NCBI GenBank assembly: GCA_944389275.1
Contig: CALXLT010000037.1
Span: 1 to 54,441 of the forward strand
Direction of reading: 5' to 3'
Length of the DNA: 54,441 nucleotides
Source: an uncultured Spirochaetaceae bacterium
GTDB lineage: Bacteria > Spirochaetota > Spirochaetia > Sphaerochaetales > Sphaerochaetaceae
The stretch's first letter is position 1, and every line of letters begins with the position of its first letter. Below, piece by piece: positions 51,010-54,441 of the stretch. Below the pieces are notes generated by a model that was not told the DNA's origin, did not search any database, and saw nothing but the letters and a program-made list of their open reading frames with translations. A program made the position numbers and the translations under genes.

Positions 51010-51891
51010 TCAACCCTTCACAGATCCTACTATCATACCCTTTATGAAGTATTTCTGTAAGAACGGATAGAGGCACACGATAGGTATGAGGGAAAGCACC
51101 AGGGCCGCCATCTTCAGCGATTCGGTATGGACTACTATTCCAACAGCCTGCTCCATATCAGGCGTCTGGCCGCTGTTGAGTATAGTCTGCAAGAGATACT
51201 GGAGGACATAGAGATGCTGGTCAGAGACATAGAGCATGTTGTCCATCCAGGAATTCCAATGCTGCACGCAGTACCAGAGCGCGATCGTGGCCATGACAGG
51301 AGTGGCAAGCGGCAGGTATATCTTCAGCAGTACCGTGAAGTTGGAAGCGCCATCCATCTTCGCGGATTCCTCAAGCGCGTCAGGAATCGTCATGAAGAAG
51401 TTCCTGGTTATGATCAGCGCGAAGCCTGTCACCATGCAGGGGAGAAGATATACGAGGAAGTTATTCAGCAGGCCCAGGTTCTTTATGAGAAGGTAGGTCG
51501 GGATCATTCCTCCCGAGAAGTACATGGTGAATACGATAAAGAGCATTATGCCCCTTCTATGCGGAAGCTTTGTCTTCGATAGGGGATACGCGGTAAGCAC
51601 GGTAACCGTTACGCTTAGCAGCGTTCCCACGACTGCCCTTATGATTGTATTCAGATAGCTATGCCAGAAGTTGTCATCCGACATGATCTTCGTATAGCCG
51701 GAGAAATCGAACTCATGCGGTATGAGATGGAAGCCGTTCCTGTTGACGACGTGCGCGGGGCTCATCGATATCGTTATGACCTGCATGAACGGCAGGATTA
51801 TCGATATGGCGACGACGATCGCGATGAAATACACGATGAAATCAACGATATAATCTTCCCTTGTCTTCCTTATCTTGTTCTTGCTCTTCAT
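51010..51891 (-). CDS. lplC: LplC-type ABC importer permease, second importer
   Basis: This 293-residue permease has the coupling motif EESAKMDGASNFTVLLKIYL and the C-terminal KGMIVGSVKG, the usual LplC end. It follows LplB-2 by nine bases and precedes the regulator-2 gene by six. It differs clearly from the LplC at 44667, so the two importers are not recent copies. The ATPase is not encoded nearby. Confidence 0.9.
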   Translation of the reverse strand: MKSKNKIRKTREDYIVDFIVYFIAIVVAISIILPFMQVITISMSPAHVVNRNGFHLIPHEFDFSGYTKIMSDDNFWHSYLNTIIRAVVGTLLSVTVTVLTAYPLSKTKLPHRRGIMLFIVFTMYFSGGMIPTYLLIKNLGLLNNFLVYLLPCMVTGFALIITRNFFMTIPDALEESAKMDGASNFTVLLKIYLPLATPVMATIALWYCVQHWNSWMDNMLYVSDQHLYVLQYLLQTILNSGQTPDMEQAVGIVVHTESLKMAALVLSLIPIVCLYPFLQKYFIKGMIVGSVKG

Positions 51892-51900
51892 CTTCTCACC

Positions 51901-52824
51901 TCACCACAATCCATAGTCGCTCGTCCTTCTCGCTATAGCGTTCGTGAGGACGACAAGGATGAATGACACCGTGTTCTTGAACAGGTCAACCGCGGTGGTA
52001 AAGCTATACTGCATGTTCAGTATTCCCATTCTGTATACGAATGTGGATATGACATCTCCCACCCCATATGTCGTAGGAGTCAGGAAGTTATATACCTGCT
52101 GGAAGCTGTCATTGAGGATCTTTCCGGATTCCATGATGAACATGACCGTTATGATCGGCATGATGGCAGGCAGCGTGACGTGGATAATCTGCTTGATGCG
52201 CCCTGCCCCATCCATCTCCGCAGCCTCATACAGCGCCGGGTCAACGTTGGTTATCGCAGCAAGGTACACGATCGAGCCCCAGCCAATGGATTTCCACATA
52301 TCGGTGATGACAAGGATCGACCTGAAGTATTTCGGATCGGCAACGAAGAATATAGGCTCGAAGCCAAGCTCCTTGAGGATGATGTTCACAGGACCGCGGG
52401 AAGGAGAGAGGAACTCAAGGAATATTCCGGATACGACGACCCAGGAGATGAAGTGCGGCAGATATGATATGGACTGCACGACCTTCTTGAAGCCATGGCT
52501 CTTTATCTCATTGAGCGCAAGGCAGAATATGATAGGTGCCGGGAAGCAGATAAGCAGCTTATACAGGCTGATTATAAGCGTATTCCTCAGCACCGAGAGG
52601 AAGAACGGATTAGTGAAAAGCTCCTCGAAATGCTTCAGGCCTACGAATTTGCTTCCTGCTATACCCTTGAGCGGATAGAAATCCTGGAAAGCGATCACAA
52701 GGCCATACATAGGCCCATAGCAGAACACAAGAAAGAACAATATGCCGGGAATCAGCATTATGTAATGCTCGCGGAAATTCCACATTTTGTTCCCTCTTGT
52801 CTTCTCAAGTCTTCTATTTCCCAT
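51901..52824 (-). CDS. lplB: LplB-type ABC importer permease, second importer
   Basis: This permease of about 307 residues has helices from residue 20 (YIMLIPGILFFLVFCYGPMY), the coupling motif YEAAEMDGAGRIKQIIHVTL and the C-terminal RRTSDYGLW. The ATG at 52824 (MGNRRLEKTRGNK) with AGGAGA seven bases upstream is chosen. A longer in-frame opening to 52977 would run back into the binding-protein gene and read unlike a permease. It is separated from binding protein 3 by a hairpin-containing gap. Confidence 0.9.
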   Translation of the reverse strand: MGNRRLEKTRGNKMWNFREHYIMLIPGILFFLVFCYGPMYGLVIAFQDFYPLKGIAGSKFVGLKHFEELFTNPFFLSVLRNTLIISLYKLLICFPAPIIFCLALNEIKSHGFKKVVQSISYLPHFISWVVVSGIFLEFLSPSRGPVNIILKELGFEPIFFVADPKYFRSILVITDMWKSIGWGSIVYLAAITNVDPALYEAAEMDGAGRIKQIIHVTLPAIMPIITVMFIMESGKILNDSFQQVYNFLTPTTYGVGDVISTFVYRMGILNMQYSFTTAVDLFKNTVSFILVVLTNAIARRTSDYGLW

Positions 52825-52847
52825 AAAGAAAATCTCCTGATAAGCAC

Positions 52848-52868
52848 CCTCCTGCAATGCGCAGGAGG
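52848..52868 (-). promoter_or_regulatory. Hairpin after binding-protein gene 3
   Basis: CCTCCTGC (52848-52855) and GCAGGAGG (52861-52868) form a perfect 8-bp stem with a 5-base loop between binding protein 3 and LplB-2. No T-run follows. It matches the position and CCTCCTGC core of the hairpin after binding-protein gene 2, which suggests a shared way to keep binding-protein mRNA more abundant than permease mRNA. Confidence 0.65.
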
Positions 52869-52879
52869 ATGCAAGCTTA

Positions 52880-54433
52880 TTACATTGTCTTGGCAGCCTG
52901 AAGCTCCTGGACAGCCTTTTCGGCAGCAGCGCCGCCAGCGGCGTTGAACTGCTCGACGAAAGTATCGAAGTAATCAATCGGCTTCGTTCCGGTGATCATG
53001 TCGAAATAGGCCTGCTCGGTAAGGGTATCGAGAGTCGCGATGACGCTCGAGAACTCCTCGCATGCCGGCACGTTGTATCTCCAGTATCCGTTACCCGTGA
53101 CCTCATGGCCGAACTTCGTCTTGGTCGCATCGACATTCTCCGCAAAATACGCGGTGCTGCCGAAATCAACCTGAAGCACTCCTTCCTGCCTGAGCTCCGT
53201 GCCTTCCATCAGCCTTATGTTGCCATAGTCAGTCTTGGCAAAATGCTTGCCTTCGATGCCATAGTTCACAAGGCGGGCATAGTCAGGATCGCTGTAGTAT
53301 GCGTCGAGCATAGCGAGGAACGCGTCAACCTTCCTAGGATCCTCCGCGCACTTGGTAGAGATGACAGTAAGACGACCAGTCTTGTTCCAGCCTTCCGTGC
53401 CAGACTTCCCATCAGGTCCGATAGGAGCCGGTCCGAACACGATGTCGCCATCAGGATTGAGGGCCTTGAACTCCTTCATGCAGATTCCGTAATTGCCCGT
53501 ATCCTGGGTATCGGTGCTGGCAGTCAGGTAATGATAAGGCTGAGCGCATGTGACTCCGATCTGCCCGTTCATGAACGCGTGCGAAAGCCAGTTGTATCCG
53601 CCATGGTTCTCACCGGTTATGAATTCCTTGTCGATAAGCCCGCGGTTATACCAGTCATTGAGAAGAGCAAGGACTTCCTTCGCTTCCGGCCTGATGTACG
53701 GGAAGAATGGCACACCATCCTCTCCCAGCTGCATCTCCTCTACCTTGAAGCCTGGCTTTGCGCCGGTCACGCAGCGAAGCCCGTATGCGCCGAAGATAGC
53801 GTTGAACGTCCTCTCAGCCATTCCTGAGGTATCGGCCTTGCCATCTCCGTCAGGGTCCTGCTCGACGAATGCGGTCAGAACTGCCTCGAACTCCTCAAGG
53901 GTGGTAGGAACCTCAAGACCAAGGTTATCAAGCCAATCCTTCCTCCAGATAAGAGCCATAGGGACAGCTTCCATAGGATTCGCGATGCCATAGTTCTTGC
54001 CGTTATAGAGCATCGTTGTCCAGATGTCCCCGGTAGCGTTGTGAGTATCGCAGTACGCAGCGTAATTAGGAGCCTTCTCCCTGATTGTCTCGATAGGAAG
54101 CTCTGCAACGACTCCGCCATCGACAAGCTGCGCGAGCATCGATGTATTGTCTATGACGAACACATCAGGCATCTCGCCGCCCGCGAACCTTACATTGAGA
54201 TTCTCCCAGAAATGAGCGGCATCCACATACCACGTCTTCAGGTCTATATTGAACCTCTCCTCTATCATCTTGACGACTTCCGCATCATCATTGACCTCCG
54301 CGGATGTCTGGCTGACAAGCCATTCCATCCTCACAGGACCATCATCCTGGACTGCAGCTTCCTTCGATCCACCCGCGAAGAGGAAAGATACGGAAAGAAG
54401 AACTACCAAAGCAACTGAAAGAAAACGTTTCAT
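52880..54433 (-). CDS. Lpl-type ABC binding protein 3
   Basis: This 517-residue periplasmic binding protein has a signal peptide (MKRFLSVALVVLLSVSFLFA|GG) typical of spirochaetes, without lipobox cysteine. The body has a Ca-loop-like EQDPDGDGKADTSG near residue 196 and RKDWLDNLGLEVPTTLEEFE, as in other Lpl-type binders. It is only distantly similar to binding proteins 1 and 2. The start ATG at 54433 has AGGAA upstream and is 8 bases from the window edge, so its promoter is not visible. It feeds the permeases at 51010-52824. Confidence 0.9.
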   Translation of the reverse strand: MKRFLSVALVVLLSVSFLFAGGSKEAAVQDDGPVRMEWLVSQTSAEVNDDAEVVKMIEERFNIDLKTWYVDAAHFWENLNVRFAGGEMPDVFVIDNTSMLAQLVDGGVVAELPIETIREKAPNYAAYCDTHNATGDIWTTMLYNGKNYGIANPMEAVPMALIWRKDWLDNLGLEVPTTLEEFEAVLTAFVEQDPDGDGKADTSGMAERTFNAIFGAYGLRCVTGAKPGFKVEEMQLGEDGVPFFPYIRPEAKEVLALLNDWYNRGLIDKEFITGENHGGYNWLSHAFMNGQIGVTCAQPYHYLTASTDTQDTGNYGICMKEFKALNPDGDIVFGPAPIGPDGKSGTEGWNKTGRLTVISTKCAEDPRKVDAFLAMLDAYYSDPDYARLVNYGIEGKHFAKTDYGNIRLMEGTELRQEGVLQVDFGSTAYFAENVDATKTKFGHEVTGNGYWRYNVPACEEFSSVIATLDTLTEQAYFDMITGTKPIDYFDTFVEQFNAAGGAAAEKAVQELQAAKTM

Positions 54434-54441
54434 TGTTCCTA

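Noticed and set aside
52825..52977. N-terminal extension of the second LplB
   Set aside because: It crosses the intercistronic hairpin and the binding-protein 3' end, and is Ser/Pro-rich rather than permease-like. The ATG at 52824 has AGGAGA.
1..54441. CRISPR arrays, rRNA and tRNA genes
   Set aside because: No evenly spaced direct repeats, rRNA-like blocks or convincing tRNA cloverleaf sequence were noticed by eye. A covariance-model scan was not possible.

Overview
The window looks like the chromosome of an anaerobic, host-associated spirochaete, most likely a member of the Sphaerochaetaceae or a relative. This is inferred from gene content and protein style: an Rnf complex, periplasmic binding proteins with spirochaete-like leaders, many two-gene ABC permease sets without their own ATPase, and heavy AGG/ATA codon use. 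No rRNA or tRNA is present to confirm it.

Layout. (1) 1-1277 (- strand): a group II intron whose reverse transcriptase is cut off just before its YADD region by the end of an IS256-type element running off the left edge. (2) 1470-16057 (- strand): one almost gapless run of 15 genes. It starts at a good promoter (16085-16113) with rnfCDGEAB, followed by a GH57-like protein with degenerate catalytic motifs, prfB (with a programmed +1 frameshift), a PEGA-like envelope protein, ftsY, a beta-repeat exported protein, a LolCDE/MacB-like ABC exporter and rnz. (3) 16184-18564 (+): a DNA-deoxyinosine glycosylase, a 19-codon overlapping ORF, an ABC/OLD-like ATPase and a predicted PD-(D/E)XK nuclease. 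The last two look like an undescribed two-gene defence or repair cassette. (4) 18619-24739 (+): a membrane histidine kinase and NarL-type regulator, an AGE-family sugar epimerase/isomerase whose start codon lies in an 11-bp hairpin, and an SsuABC/TauABC-like importer, ending in a clear terminator. (5) 24816-25135: a previously unmarked candidate type I toxin-antitoxin locus, with a 26-aa holin-like peptide on - and a promoter-driven antisense RNA on +. (6) 25208-32133: a P-loop/Asp23-like protein and pcnB, both apparently leaderless; an insertion sequence whose transposase has lost its DDE domain; hisS; and an HrpA-type helicase, closed by an 18-bp palindrome.

(7) 32140-54433 (- strand) is a 22-kb cluster for sulfated, uronic-acid-containing glycans (glycosaminoglycan-like). 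It contains two Lpl-type ABC importers with three binding proteins, two membrane-anchored AraC-type sensors, two sulfatases, a DUF2264 protein, an unassigned alpha/alpha-toroid protein, a PHP/DUF3604 protein and a GH88 unsaturated glucuronyl hydrolase. The enzymes have no signal peptides, so the picture is import of unsaturated sulfated oligosaccharides followed by cytoplasmic desulfation and hydrolysis. No ATPase for the importers and no sulfatase-maturing enzyme is in the window, so both must be encoded elsewhere.

All calls come from reading the sequence; no database search or fold prediction was run.
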